A DNA stretch of 29,499 nt, from positions 273,730,389 to 273,759,887 of the forward strand of contig JBOZIK010000001.1 in assembly GCA_051453625.1 (NCBI GenBank). Reading direction: 5' to 3'. Both the position numbers and the translations under genes were made by a program. Of this stretch, positions 1 to 11,540 are shown piece by piece (positions within the stretch are counted from its first letter, which is position 1; each line of letters starts with the position of its first letter). The notes below the pieces were generated by a model. The model did not search any database. It had not been told where the DNA came from and saw only the letters and a list, made by a program, of their open reading frames with translations. Source of the stretch: Welwitschia mirabilis. Lineage: Eukaryota > Gnetophyta > Gnetopsida > Welwitschiales.

Positions 1-560
1 ATATATTTGTAAATATTAGGTCTACTAAAGTGAGTAGAGCCTTTATCGATTATGCAATCGAATTAAATGTAATAGATCCATCATGTCTTAAGAATCTTAA
101 AATGGACATATCTTAGACATGAAAAAAGGTATGATGATTAGAAGGTTTAGTGACCATGAGGACAAATCAAAAGGGATAGTCATTTTACATGTCAAAGTAG
201 CTTAAAATATTAATGACATTGACTTCTATATAATAGACAATGCAATAGCATTTAATTTATTATTATAGTGTTCTTAGTAATAGACATGGGGTAAATCCTA
301 TCTCTATCCTATCAAAAGCTAAAATTTTTTGGGTTTAAAATTTCAATGCCATTAGAATAAAATCACATCATGGAAAATATGAAGGCTCCATTCATTTCAT
401 CTTATCCACCACCATCTCCTATATTTGAGAAGATGATTATCCCTTCTTATACTTTTAACATAATCTAGTGGACCCTCATAAGATAAAGATCTCACCCATT
501 TCTAACATTTAGATCCTAGATGTGAGGTGGATTTTGTTCCTTCGAGATGACTTTCTAACT
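1..560 (+). pseudogene. Ty3/gypsy retropepsin (aspartic protease) remnant, 5' truncated by window edge
   Basis: Reading from base 3, the plus strand gives a degenerate version of the plant Ty3/gypsy protease that cleaves the gag-pol polyprotein. After the active-site region comes ELNVIDPSCLKNLKMDI (about 75-120), then FYIIDNAIAFNLLL (224-265), which matches the conserved block with the pattern I-D-x-x-x-x-x-N-L-L-L that precedes the G-R-x-W-I-H motif in these elements. The catalytic D-x-G-S tetrad reads N-I-R-S at 12-23, so both the Asp and the Gly are lost by G-to-A changes. Several in-frame stops (for example near 112 and 266) confirm that it is dead. The fragment after 300 is weaker and fades into A-rich DNA near 560. 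The family assignment is from remembered family patterns; the exact clade cannot be set without a search. Confidence 0.68.
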
Positions 561-3190
561 AGCTCATGATTTAAAGATTATCTAAAAAAATAAAAAGAAA
601 AGAAAATGATAAAATTCAAAAAAGGGAAAATACCTTTACTAAAAAAACACAACACAAAAAAAATGAAAAAAACAAATATGTTCATATGTGTATATATAAA
701 AACAATAAGAAATTTAAAAAAATAAAATAAAACCAAAAAGCTAGTTTACTTATCAAGATAAAATGCAAAGGATAAGGTCCTTAACAGTGAAAGTATCTCA
801 TACAAAATGAGTTCCTGCAATCCAGTAAAGTCTCAATGGCTAAGCGAAGGCCTCATCCTAACACACTACTTATAAACACTCTTAAAGTATAATGTTTTAA
901 ATTTTTTTCCTAAAAAAAGAGAGAACAAAGTCTCTTCTAAAATCAAAAAAATAAAAAAATAAAAAGGAAGAACAAAAATCAATCAAAATCAAAAAGGAAA
1001 AAAAATAGAAAATTTAAAAAATAAAAATCTCTTGAACACATGAAAACCCACAAGAATGAATGCTTACATCTTAACTAGCATTTGATACTCTCTAATAATC
1101 ACATCATATCATATGACCATCAGTTCATCATTTAGCTTTTATCACTCACTTGCATTTTTCATCTCTTCATAGCCTAATATTATTTTACCTTATCATCAAT
1201 CATCACCTTAAATTCATCTACTTCCTTCTATTACACAGCATTTGGACACATTTTTTTGAGAAGTTAATTTCTAAGTGGCTAAGTTTTTGAGAATTATATT
1301 TTAAATAACTTTGTTAAGGTTCTTAATTTAAATGTTGTGAGAAACTTAGCATCAATGGATAATAGTTGAGACTATATCAATGATAAGCGATATACTCTCA
1401 GCATGATAGAAGTCATTGAGTACGAAGATCATCTTGATTGATAGATGTATCCTCCCTTTGCATTTAGCTAAATAACTTCTTAACATAGCTTCTTAGTTCA
1501 TGTGATTTCTTTATTTTATTGTCTATTCATTTGGTCCTATGTTAAACTGCATTTGAGTTTTCATCAAAGTAGTTTTCTAATTTTAGGCATTTATGGTGGT
1601 AAGATCAGATTTCATATAATCTTAAAACATTCCCATGTCTTTATCTCTAATGTCTTACATTATTCTATATTATAATTGATCATGTTAAATTTTATTCTTA
1701 TCTTCAGCTGTGAGATTTATAATTTGCCACCTCAATGATCAATCAATGTTTTTAAAAGAAAAAAAAAGAGAAATAAAGAGAGAAGAGGAAGATGCAAGTC
1801 AATTATTCAATACTTTAAAAAGAAAAAGGAAAAGAAAACAAAACTTAAAAAAAGCATCATGATGTCCTATTACAAGCACATTAAGGTAAATATTCCCAAG
1901 AGGAGCCTTTGACAGTGTAATATGATAGCTCTGGAAACTTTACCAGTGTGTCAGTTAGTCACAATTTAGCTTTAGCTTATAGATCCTTATGCTCTTGATA
2001 GTGGTTTAACTTCCCTCATTATTATATATAGTGTTCTCTAAACACCTATTTAGCTTAATTTTGCTATAACTCTAAAACTATAACTTCGTGAGCATCTAAA
2101 ACATATTGGTTATTGGATGATAAGTTAGTAAGTTCTCACTTATTGGCATAGCTAAGGATTGAATTAAGTTATAGTCTAGACATTATCTTAATACATTGTA
2201 AAATAACCATAGTCATTATCATAATTATTGCCCTTATCTCATGATACTCTATGCTATTTAGCATTAAACAATGTATTAACAACATCTGCCAAGGTTATGA
2301 TCCATACCAATGAACTTTGTTAGACTGGCATTTAATGGTTTAGAAATCAATCTTTTTCATGCCCCTATTTATCCATTCTTTCCTAGTATTTTCTTGGTAT
2401 CTATGATTAATTATCTCTAATTCTATTTTGTATTCACTCTTACCTACTCAAGACTAACTCCACTTCTCAGTTAAGTTGTTATCTTTTTGTACTCATCCCT
2501 TCCCACCACCTTGCTTTGCCATGTTACAATGTTGTGATCATCTATTTCTCATTGTCATCACCTCTTGTCCCATTTGCTTTATTTACCACTCTCCCACACC
2601 CTAATCCTTCCTTGTTTGTATTCATAATTATAGTCAAAGGTCATTAATCCTTCATGTTTTTCATTTTCTGCATTTATCTCTATCCCTCACATCTTGTCAT
2701 GTTACATCACTCATGTCATTTTCCCATATTTTTTCCATCCACTCATTGGACGTCACTTCTATTTATTGCATTTATGTTGCTTTATAAAAAAAAATCAAGA
2801 AAAAGAGAAAAGAGGAAAAAATTCAAAACATAAAAATAAAAATATATTTTAAAAAAGTGAAAAAAAAGGTAAAAAAAGAAAGTGAAAATAACTTAGGCAT
2901 GTGTTCAAATGTTGTTTTGACATGGAGCTTCATTCCACTCATCCTGACATCAAAAGGGTGTAATTGTGTGGTCATTTTATCTTGGATTTTTATTATCACT
3001 TATTGAAATCTACCATAAGATAACATAATCAAACAAGTGTGATGACACAAAAGACAACAAGATGGTGATGCTCGAAATAAAAATGATCACATAACACTAG
3101 GTAAAACACATCAAATAATGATGCATTAGAGAGCAAAGAGGATATCACAGTAGATCAAAAATATGTAGGAGAATTTAGAAAATATGGTTT
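561..3190. other. Non-coding retroelement-derived DNA with A-rich tracts
   Basis: No gene was recognised. The stretch contains long poly-purine or A-rich tracts (about 580-780, 900-1040, 1750-1860, 2785-2895) separated by ordinary AT-rich sequence. Its position directly after the gypsy protease remnant suggests it is the decayed interior or spacer of the same element (inference). No clear LTR ends, primer-binding site or integrase/RT motifs were found. Confidence 0.4.
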
Positions 3191-3800
3191 TTAATTTTTT
3201 AGAGAAGAGGCTCAACAATTGGAATGGTGAAAAAAAAATAGCACATATTAATAGGTAAAATAGTAGCAAGGAGACAATCACAAGAGAGAGAAGCTATATA
3301 AAGAGAAGAATCCATGAACAAAATAAAGGGAAATTATTAAAAGTAGTAAGGCTATGTTAAGAGAGGCTAAATCAAGCATAGTAAGAGAGGGATTAATAGA
3401 AAGAAAGAAAGGAAGGTAAAATACAATTAAAGGAAAAAACAGAGAGTAAGGAAGAGGGTCAAGAGGAACAACTATAGGAGGAAGCAAAAGGTCAAACAAC
3501 TAGAAAAATGCCGTAAAGGGAGAAAGAAGAAGGATAAAATAGATGTAGTAGATCAAAGAAGACTACATTATCAGAAAGAAGAATTATGGCAGAAAATTTA
3601 CACAAGAGATGAAAGATGAGTCAGGACACAAACAACATTTGAAAGGGGAAAGAAACACATCTTTAAAGATAGTAGTAAAGTTGCGAAAGATAACATCAAA
3701 ACTAGAACACATAGGTAGAAACGTGTAAAACAGAGATAGCTTCCAAAAAAGGAGGATGCTACATGAGGAATCTAGGGAAACATGTGTGTCAAAGATCCTA
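3190..3800. other. Purine-rich strand-asymmetric stretch, no gene
   Basis: The plus strand is strongly enriched in A and G (GAGA/AAGG runs, especially 3260-3540), so the minus strand is pyrimidine-rich. This asymmetry yields a 73-codon minus-strand open frame (3278-3499) coding for an almost purely Leu/Phe/Ser/Pro chain, which is what a pyrimidine tract translates to, so I do not call it a gene. No domain is seen on either strand. Confidence 0.45.
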
Positions 3801-4440
3801 GGGCCTTATCCACATTGTCTTTACCTTTACTCTTCTAGGTGTTATCTGTTGTTCCATATTCCATTTCTTTTCTTGTATAAAGTCATATGTTTGAAAAGGA
3901 TTTGTAAATAATTGTGTCTATAACACATAAGATTCATATTCTGTTCACATAAACTATAGCATAAAGATAATTTAAGTAAGGTAGAAGTACTTTTGTTTAC
4001 AAAATTCTACTTAAGTGCTTCTTTTATTTTTTTCTATCATGAAACATAAGCTATAGTAAAATAATATGATGACCTTTTAATAAATTTTTATATGACGTCT
4101 TCTATTATTACATTAAAAAAAGGACAAGAACATTAAAAAAAGAACAAATTCTTTTATGGGTACAATAATAAAAGGTTTTTTGGAAGATCTCTTTAACATG
4201 TTACATTTTGATCCCATTATTCATCACTCATGTCTTCTTCTAAGATGCCATCATAAATACTTTAATTAGTTAAAGAGTATAAATGCATGCATTCAATCTC
4301 ATAAGACACCTGTGATAGTAATAAGTCTAAAATTTTAGAATTCCTAGGTTATGATATACAAGATCAATGAAATAAATGTACATTCTCGACTTTGAAAAGA
4401 ATTACCTAAATGGCTTTGATACTAGAAGGAAGGCATTAAG
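3800..4440. other. AT-rich non-coding stretch
   Basis: No open frame of interest, RNA gene or repeat was recognised here. The sequence is AT-rich and nearly free of CpG, like the rest of the repeat background. Confidence 0.4.
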
Positions 4441-4790
4441 CTAAACTCCTTAACAACATCACACATCAAAACTAAGCTTAATCACCTCAATTAAACCTAG
4501 TCAAACTATTAAACTTAGTCACTACTAACTTGTTTAAATAGTCAAATTCAACTAAGGAGAGACGATAAAACAGTCAAAATTAGTTGACAGTGTTACAACA
4601 TGAGTATTTAGTTCTCAAAATCAACCAAATAAAGTTTGTCAAACTCAGTCAAATTCACTCATATCTAGTCAAAGTTAATCAAACTGAATCAAGTTTAGTC
4701 AAATTCAATTAACCTTAGTCAAACTTGATCAAATCATAAAATTTAGTTTAAACTCAGTTAAATCATCATTAAAATAATCAAATCACTTAT
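4440..4790. repeat. Diverged short tandem/interspersed repeat built on AGTCAAA (TTTGACT on minus)
   Basis: The word AGTCAAA or a one-base variant recurs roughly ten times in 350 bp, with intervals of about 10 to 40 bp. Typical runs are AGTCAAACT, AGTCAAATTC, AGTTAATCAA and AGTCAAAGTTAATC. On the minus strand the core reads TTTGACT, which contains the WRKY W-box core TTGAC. The most regular part is 4628-4735. Best explained as an old, mutated minisatellite; whether any protein binds it is unknown. Confidence 0.6.
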
Positions 4791-6590
4791 TATCATGTGA
4801 CATTAAGACTAATCCATTATTTACAAAGAAGAAAAATATCATAAATACCTTGCTACTACTATAGTTTGGAGAAACTTTGATAAAGAGAAAACTTGGATTG
4901 AAATATTGAAGATAGTAGCGAAAATTTTAATATGATATTATGGTGTATTTTCATAGCCCATAACAAGGTTATGTTTACAGCCACTTAATAAAGATTAGTA
5001 CACATTTTATTAAACATGCAAAGGAAGATCAATAAATTATAAGCATTAAGTACTATGAATAAGAACCATCAATTTGAGATAGTAGATGGGATAAAGTTTA
5101 GAAACAATGCCAAATGATAATGAAGGAATGTGATAATCAAGTGGACAGTACTCGTAGATTTCATAGGAAAAGAAAAATTTAATTCTTTTATTATTATCAA
5201 AAAAGAGAAAATTATATTTGTTAAAAGATAGTAAGAAAGTCATCACATAGCTTACTACATAGGTGAGGGGACTTAGGGAAGATGGAAAACTAGCCTTTTC
5301 AATATTTATAGGATACAATGGTGTAGATATGTTCTTTAAGTAAAAGGAACTTTTGGCTAGTAAGGAGTATATCAAAAAATTAGAATTATAACTCATTCGA
5401 ACTTGGTAACATAATTTGTTAACTCCTTTCTAATCTAAGCTAAGAATCATTTCAAAATTCATGGTTTTTATTTTAACTTTCTTCTAGCCCTTAAAAAAGG
5501 AAGGAAAATAAATATTCTTTACTTGATTATAGAGAATATTTGAGGTAAGGTAAAAAGAAAATACTCAAGGCTCATGAAGAATGTAGAGGAGTTTCTGTGA
5601 GAGAGAGTTATGAGAGTGAGGGCTAGTAGGATGTAAGCAGTAAATGAAGGATCACAGAATGATTTAGAAAGGGTGTCATAACAACATGCAGGAGATCTAT
5701 TGAGAAATTCTCAAATGTGAAAAACACTTAAAAGAGTTCAAAGTCAAGTTTAAAGTAGGAAGAACATTAGAATATAGCATAATAGCAGAGAAAATATGGT
5801 AGAGCATCAAACAAAGGAGACAACAGCTCAACCAATTCAAAATTGTGATACATGGGATGTGATTTAAGAGGAAATAGACAAAGGCCTTAAATACATCTAA
5901 AAAATACTCATATAATATAGATCAATCATAGTAGTTAGTGTAGCCAGAGTAGATGGTGTCATTAAAGTAGTTAGTATAACAAATAGAACATGTAGTACCT
6001 GAAATGATTATTATCAATGACAAGAAGAATGAATATTAGTAAGTTAATACCAAATACCAACATAATTTCTTTTAGAATTAGTAGAACCCATGCTTTCATA
6101 ATTCAATTAATATTGATTTCTGTGAGTCAAATAAGGATATGAAAGACACAAACTACTTAGAATAAAAGAGTAACTACTTCAATTCCTCTAGGAATTTCAA
6201 GTAGTAAGAGAAATTATACATTGCAAAGAAGGAAATTCTTACCCTATAGGCCTCAATTCCAGCAATAGTGAATAGGAGGAGGAGTTTGGTGTAAAATATT
6301 AGTACAATGAGACTAAGTACATTAAGAAATGAAGGATGAATATGAAAATTTATGGCTATAACCAAGGGTAACTCAACATTAAACTATCAAAGACCATGAG
6401 AAATGGGTGTTGTCATGGCACCTTAATAAGAATAGAAATAAGGCACAAGGATCTTTATAAAAGATAATTAGCATTGATAATGTTAAGGAAGTCCTTGGCA
6501 ATAAGACAACGAAGGAAATATACCATTTCATGCACAAGAAGAAAGTCTTGAGAAAATATGAAAGATGGACCTGCATCCAAGATAAATCCT
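4791..6590. other. Decayed non-coding stretch, no recognised gene
   Basis: Several minus-strand open frames (5046-5396, 6174-6365, 6379-6576) are AT-driven, rich in Phe, Tyr, Leu and Ser, and carry no motif. The plus strand between about 5690 and 6570 gives broken stretches with Lys/Arg/Glu-rich composition that may come from an old transposon ORF, but I could not match them to a family. Confidence 0.4.
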
Positions 6591-6668
6591 CTTTGTAAAT
6601 TTTTTTAAATTTTATTTAAGTTTTTCTAGGTTTTAGATTCTATTAACAATTTTTTTTAATTTTATAGT

Positions 6669-6683
6669 TGGGGGTTACCCCCA
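6669..6683. repeat. Short G5/C5 inverted repeat (hairpin)
   Basis: The sequence TGGGGGTTACCCCCA is a perfect 6-bp-arm inverted repeat with a 3-base loop. Runs of five G and five C are very unusual in this AT-rich, C-depleted background. It lies between T-rich sequence and a plain AT-rich stretch. It could be the relic of a retroelement terminal or polypurine region, or simply a fold; no function is shown. Confidence 0.6.
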
Positions 6684-6927
6684 CTTTCCTCTACTCCATG
6701 TATTGAATTAGAATTATTGTTATTCTAGTGAAATTATTCCTAAGTATATGAGATTTTTCCATACCATTTTCTCATTATTACATAATCTTAATCTTTTAAT
6801 ATTATCAAATGTTACTTGTAATTCATGTAATAAATGTATCATTTTTTAATACATAATTAAAAAAAACTCATCTACTCTTTCATGATTCTTTATTTTATTG
6901 TAAATATATATATGTAATATAAATTAT

Positions 6928-7390
6928 GAAACAATATAGAAATTTGTTTAAATTTAGATATATAAAGTATGAACTTCTATTACATATAGAATGACTATCA
7001 TCTAGTAAAAGATAATAACATGTATGAATGTCGTAATCAAGCTGAATTTAAAAAACATTATTAATATTTACCTTTGAGCTTAAATCATCATGATAAAAAC
7101 CATTGCTAAGGTTATGATTATGGCCATGAAAAATTCCCTTTTAATTTTAGCCTAAAAGCAACTTATCTAGAATTTTTTTGAGTGCGAGACAATATAAAAT
7201 TTGTAAAATAACTTAAACACATAAGCTATGAACCTCTATTCCAAACACAATGGTTTACATTTAGTAAAAGAAAACTTCTTTAAATCTGAATGATCATGAA
7301 AAAGTTCATTGTTAAGGTTATGAGTATAGCCATGCAAACTTTCTTCTTAATTTTAGCCTAAACAATAACCTATGTAGCAAGAATCTCTTA
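6928..7390. repeat. Direct duplication, period about 258 bp
   Basis: Two neighbouring copies, about 6928-7180 and 7186-7390. Matching landmarks are GAAACAATATAGAAATTTG against GAGACAATATAAAATTTG, TATGAACTTCTATT against TATGAACCTCTATT, TTGCTAAGGTTATGATTAT against TTGTTAAGGTTATGAGTAT, and AATTTTAGCCTAAA in both. The second copy is shorter by about 50 bp in its middle. The copies are clearly diverged, so the duplication is old. No coding potential. Confidence 0.7.
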
Positions 7391-8690
7391 ACAATAGCAA
7401 CATTTAAGAAGTAATTAATTAGGGATCTCTTGATTAATAATCTATGTTTGGTTTTTTTAGGATGAAATCAAATAGGTATGTTGTATTGCCCAAAAACCTA
7501 ATGGCACTTGGACCTATGATAATTTCATCTATGCCCCTTGCTAGTGTAGATGTTTGAATTAAAGACCCTTAAGTTCAAGGTATCCTAGCTTTACCATTGA
7601 GGTAATCAAATCTATTTTTATTAAAAGATAAGATCAAATTGATAATTATATTCTTACTTATAAATCTAGATATATTCTAGCCTAAAGAAGTATCTTATCT
7701 AATCCCTTGCCATCTTTGAAAAATGAGATCATTCTTATCCTTCTATAAACACATTGCTTAGTTCTTAATATAGTATCTTAAAGCATGTATTAGGTATGAT
7801 CTTTACATGTTAAAGATTTATCTAAATAACAAATGCAATGTAAGATAGTAAAAAATTATCTATAGAGCATTAAAACATTAATTAGTCAATGCAAGTAAGA
7901 ATCCTAAAAGAAGGAAAATTTGATTTTCATAGTAAATATAGCCTTTAATAGTTTTTTAATAAGGCTATTTCAAAGAGATTCAATAGCTATTCACATAAAT
8001 TAGATAGCTTTACATATATCCTATTAATTTTTCTTTATATTTAACTTTTAAACTTCTTTTCTTTTTTTTCTTTTTTTGTTAAGAGGGTTAAAAAGAAGTT
8101 AAAAATCTAATTCTAAGGTTGATAATGCACCTATTGCAATGAGAATACTAATTCTAGAGGGTAAAAAAGCCCTAAATTACATGTAAACTAGTCTTGTTTC
8201 TAGTTATTTCCTAGTAACTAATTTCTACTTGAAGGTTTTAGTTTATGTTTAACAACTAGTGAACTATAAATCTAGTAACAGGAATTTAACATGCTACTCT
8301 ATCTAAGCATTATTTGATTCCCATTTGAGTTAAAATTTTAGTACCCAAACAAGAAAATCTATAGTTTGCTTTTTCTACCTAGTAATTGCTTCTTTTCTCA
8401 AATTATGAAGGATATTCTTCATAATCTTTGAGATATACAACCTAGACATATAGGTCATATCAATTAACTTCCTCTGTGGCACTACACTATGTGTCAAGTG
8501 TAAAATCTTGTAAGATAATTTGGTGAATAAGTGGCTTTTTAAGAAAATTTGATATATTCAAAGATACAGTAAAAAATGGTAAATCTTTCTTTCAACTTGT
8601 TCATGATTCTTTTAATTAATGATTTTATCCATGCTTAATTAGTTAAAATTAAGATAGATTTTTCAAAGTAGACAGTTTGTAAAATAAAGA
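7391..8690. other. AT-rich stretch upstream of LINE A, possibly its lost 5' part
   Basis: No gene was recognised. LINE A ORF2 signals begin near 8690 on the same strand, so this interval would be where the endonuclease domain should lie, but I cannot see its motifs. Either the region is too decayed or the LINE copy is 5' truncated, as is common for this class. Confidence 0.35.
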
Positions 8691-9212
8691 ATTTTTTAAC
8701 TAAGAGTAAAATGGCTTGGTTTAAAATTCAAGATAAAAAATACAAGTAATTTTTCAAATTCGCGAAACATGATCTACTTCTACAGAGGTTAAATCACCTT
8801 TTCTTTAATGAGTCTTTTATTATTAATCATGTTTAACTACTCTCTTGTCTTAGATAACATTATGCACAATTATTATAAACCAACCCAATGAATTTTAATC
8901 ATATTGAGAAATCTATATGCTCATATCCTCATCTAGTTTCTCTTATAATGTTTTGTATGTTAGATTAAGACATAAAAATTAATAAATTAAAAATAGATTT
9001 CTTTCATAAGAAGGATGGTAAGACATTAGGATATGAGGATTTCCTAGTCAAATTCTTCTAAGATCATTGGGATCTTATATGATAGGACCTATTTTACATT
9101 AGTAATAAAAAAATTAACATCTTTTCTTTATAAATTAAGATAAATCAAGAAAATCATATGCTGACTTCCTAAATCATGAGATATCTCATAAATTAGTAAG
9201 TGGCATTTTATT

Positions 9213-9750
9213 ACTTTGCTTAATGTTATTTATAAAATATGGGTTAGATATTTATCTTAATGGATTAAGCATATTATTCTAAAAAATGTTCTAAATAAAT
9301 AAACTAGCTTTGTTCCTAACCAATATCTTCTAAGTAATGTAGTTACTACTTGGAAGAATATTCAGTGAGCAAAAGATACTAATCAAGATGGTTCTCACTA
9401 ACACTGATTATGCTAAAGTGTATGATAAAATCAAATGGGAGACTATTCTTCACATTTTGCAAAAACTAATGTTTGGCTGATGCTTCCTTCACATGGTTTA
9501 GTGCTTATTTCAAAATGCTAATAATTGTATTTCTACACAATATGAGATTAGTTCATGTTTTTTGATTTAATGTTTTATTCACCAAAGTTTTCCTCTCGCA
9601 CCTTACTTTTTTGTTTTATAGAAACTAATTTTTTTTGTGTCGACATCTTTATCAAGATATTTAGAATTACAAATTATATGAATTGTTCTTATTGGAATTA
9701 ATAACCAAGTTATAAATATGCCTTTTATGAATAATTCATTCTTTCTTATG
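9213..9750 (+). pseudogene. LINE A reverse transcriptase core, catalytic dyad lost
   Basis: RT copies element RNA into DNA at the nicked target. Blocks visible: WHFITLLNVIYKIW (9213-9254; family pattern R-P-I-x-L-x-N-x-x-Y-K), TSFVPNQYLLSNVVTTW (9303-9353; the T-G-F-V-P-G-R-x-x-x-D-N block), motif A as VLTNTDYAKVYDKIKW (9391-9438), with the first catalytic Asp still present, and motif B as HQSFPLAPYFFVL (9580-9618). At the expected motif C, family pattern F/Y-x-D-D, the sequence reads F-M-N-N (codons AAT AAT at 9730-9735), so both catalytic Asp residues are gone. Frame changes occur between blocks, for example near 9385. This is a dead fossil. Confidence 0.82.
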
Positions 9751-9969
9751 AAGAATTACATAACAAATTCTTTACTAAATTGACCAATATTACTCTTTGT
9801 CATTATCTTTTATTAAATAGTTTAACTATTCAGTTCATATTTATAAGGGTAGTCATCAAAATATGCCTAAAAATTGGCATAAAGTAAAAGATATGGAAAT
9901 TATCTAGATTTTACGCATTACTTTCAGTTTTAATTTTTTCCCATTTACTCTTTAGAACTATGTGATTCA

Positions 9970-10165
9970 ACCTTACTGGTGATGTGGCTGAAGAAGGGTG
10001 TCTATCTCCTTACTGTGATTGATTTGTTCATCTGTTCTCTTGGCCTTGGAGATAGTGCCTTGTTTTTTGATAGGCATCCTCTGTAGATTTGATTCCAAAG
10101 TGTGGAGGACATTTTGAAGTCTGGGTGGTAAAGTCCTAATGAAGCTATTAATCAACTACTTTTCT
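9970..10165 (-). other. About 200-bp insert of different composition inside LINE A
   Basis: LINE A translation runs to LxNYVI near 9965 and resumes with KFHKKLDK at 10178 and LNLVVKYLVYKSILTSTH at about 10216-10269. In the LINE family these two blocks are only a few residues apart, so the intervening DNA is extra. It is visibly richer in G and C than its flanks, and the minus strand is open for 60 codons from an ATG at 10155 (stop at 9973), coding for a Lys/Gln/Arg-rich, soluble-looking peptide with IKKQGTISKAKRTDEQ. I do not recognise the peptide. It may be a fragment of another transposon or a short non-autonomous element. No clear terminal repeats; the flanking ATTCAAC/AATCAAC is at best a weak target duplication. 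Confidence 0.5.
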
Positions 10166-11204
10166 GAAAAATTCTTTTAGTATTTTGTAAATTTCATAAG
10201 AAGCTAGATAAGTAAAAAAGTAAATGTCTTAATCTTGTGGTCAAGTATCTAGTTTACAAATCTATCCTTACTTCTACACATGTTCATTATACTTCATGCT
10301 AAAACACTCCTTTTTTAGCCTATCAAAAGCTAAAGAGGCTTTTCAAAAATTTCATGAGGTCATTAAAAGACTTATATTAAGGCTTCATTTAGGATGCTTA
10401 AGATCTTTTAACTCCACTTAAAGATCAAGGTGGTATAGATTTTCTTAATATTTTTAATTATGATTAGACACTTGTGGCTACATGGTTATTTCAACACTTA
10501 TAAAAAAATGATCTTATTAGCATCTTTTACAACTGAAACTATAATAGCTTAATTCTAGTGGTCAATCTTTTTAAAAATGCATATATTTCCTGCTTAGAAT
10601 TTTGTCCCCATTATGTTAATATCCCAAATGCACATATATTCAAAATCATTTAATGCTCATGAAAACCTTTTCATTCTTACATGAACTAGAGGAAAATAAT
10701 CATATCTCCATCCTTAATCTAGAGCATTTTTTGTTAGTGGTTATGTCTTTCTCTTTAACTTTAGTTACTATCACTAATGCCACATTAGCTATAGTATGGC
10801 ATCAAAAGGAATTATCTTTCTTTTCTTATATTAGCACATCAATGTATTTCCTAGGGTACTTTGAAAACTTATACAAAGATTTTCTAATAATCTTTAATTT
10901 CCTAAACTTGTTATGTATCTTCTTTGTTTAATCAATTTTTTTAGACAAGTCTCTTTATTAGCTCTTTAAATATTTGCATTGATCTAACATCTCGACACTA
11001 TATAAGATCCAAATCGCATTCAAACTCCTCCATGATCCTATAACTATAGAAGCTTACTATAATAGAATGTGAAAAAAGAAAGAAATTTTGGCCTTTTGAA
11101 CTAATATTTTCAAGAATGTTTGACAAAATATTTTAATTCCTAAAATAAAACATTTTTTGTGGTATCTTATTCATTAATATTTAAGTTTTTCAAACCCTTT
11201 GTAC

Positions 11205-11420
11205 CCTTAATGTGAACATCAAGATAGTTTTGTTTATATTTTTTGGCTTTTCCATTTTGTTAGAGACACTTGCAAATGGACACACAAAATCCTCTAAGAT
11301 ATATGTCTTATAGAGTGCATGGTATTCTTTGGCTCTTTGGCAAATACAAATAGGATACTTTATTATCTTTGGAAAATTGTTCATTCCATTGTTCTATTTC
11401 ATCTATAGAAACGATGATGT
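11205..11420 (+). pseudogene. LINE A zf-RVT-like C-terminal segment (weak)
   Basis: The plus strand reads LNVNIKIVLFIFFGFSILLE followed by TLANGHTKSSKIYVL, then a stop and LALW. This fits loosely the zinc-binding zf-RVT domain that follows plant LINE RT, whose pattern is basic-I/K-x-F-h-W, then L-T-x-x-x-L, then C-x-x-C and H-L-F. The metal-binding Cys/His residues are not preserved, so the call rests on spacing and position about 1.5 kb after the RT core. The opposite-strand and overlapping open frames here (11190-11384 minus, 11329-11511 plus) are shadows. Confidence 0.4.
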
Positions 11421-11540
11421 AGTATTATTTTCAGAGAAGAGATTGTTCTCTTCCTTATTCTCTTTGTCTGTTAAAGAACAAACACATATCTTATCGCATG
11501 TCTACTTTTAGATTCATACACAAGCAAAGAAGTTCCACCT

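Noticed and set aside
3278-3499. 73-codon minus-strand frame
   Set aside because: Leu/Phe/Ser/Pro only; it is the translation of a purine-rich plus strand, with no motif.
5046-5396. 116-codon minus-strand frame
   Set aside because: Phe/Tyr/Leu/Ser-rich AT-driven frame, with no domain, CpG retention or promoter.
10653-10931. 92-codon plus-strand hydrophobic frame
   Set aside because: Lies inside LINE A after the RT and before the zf-RVT-like part; the composition is AT-driven and best explained as element remnant.
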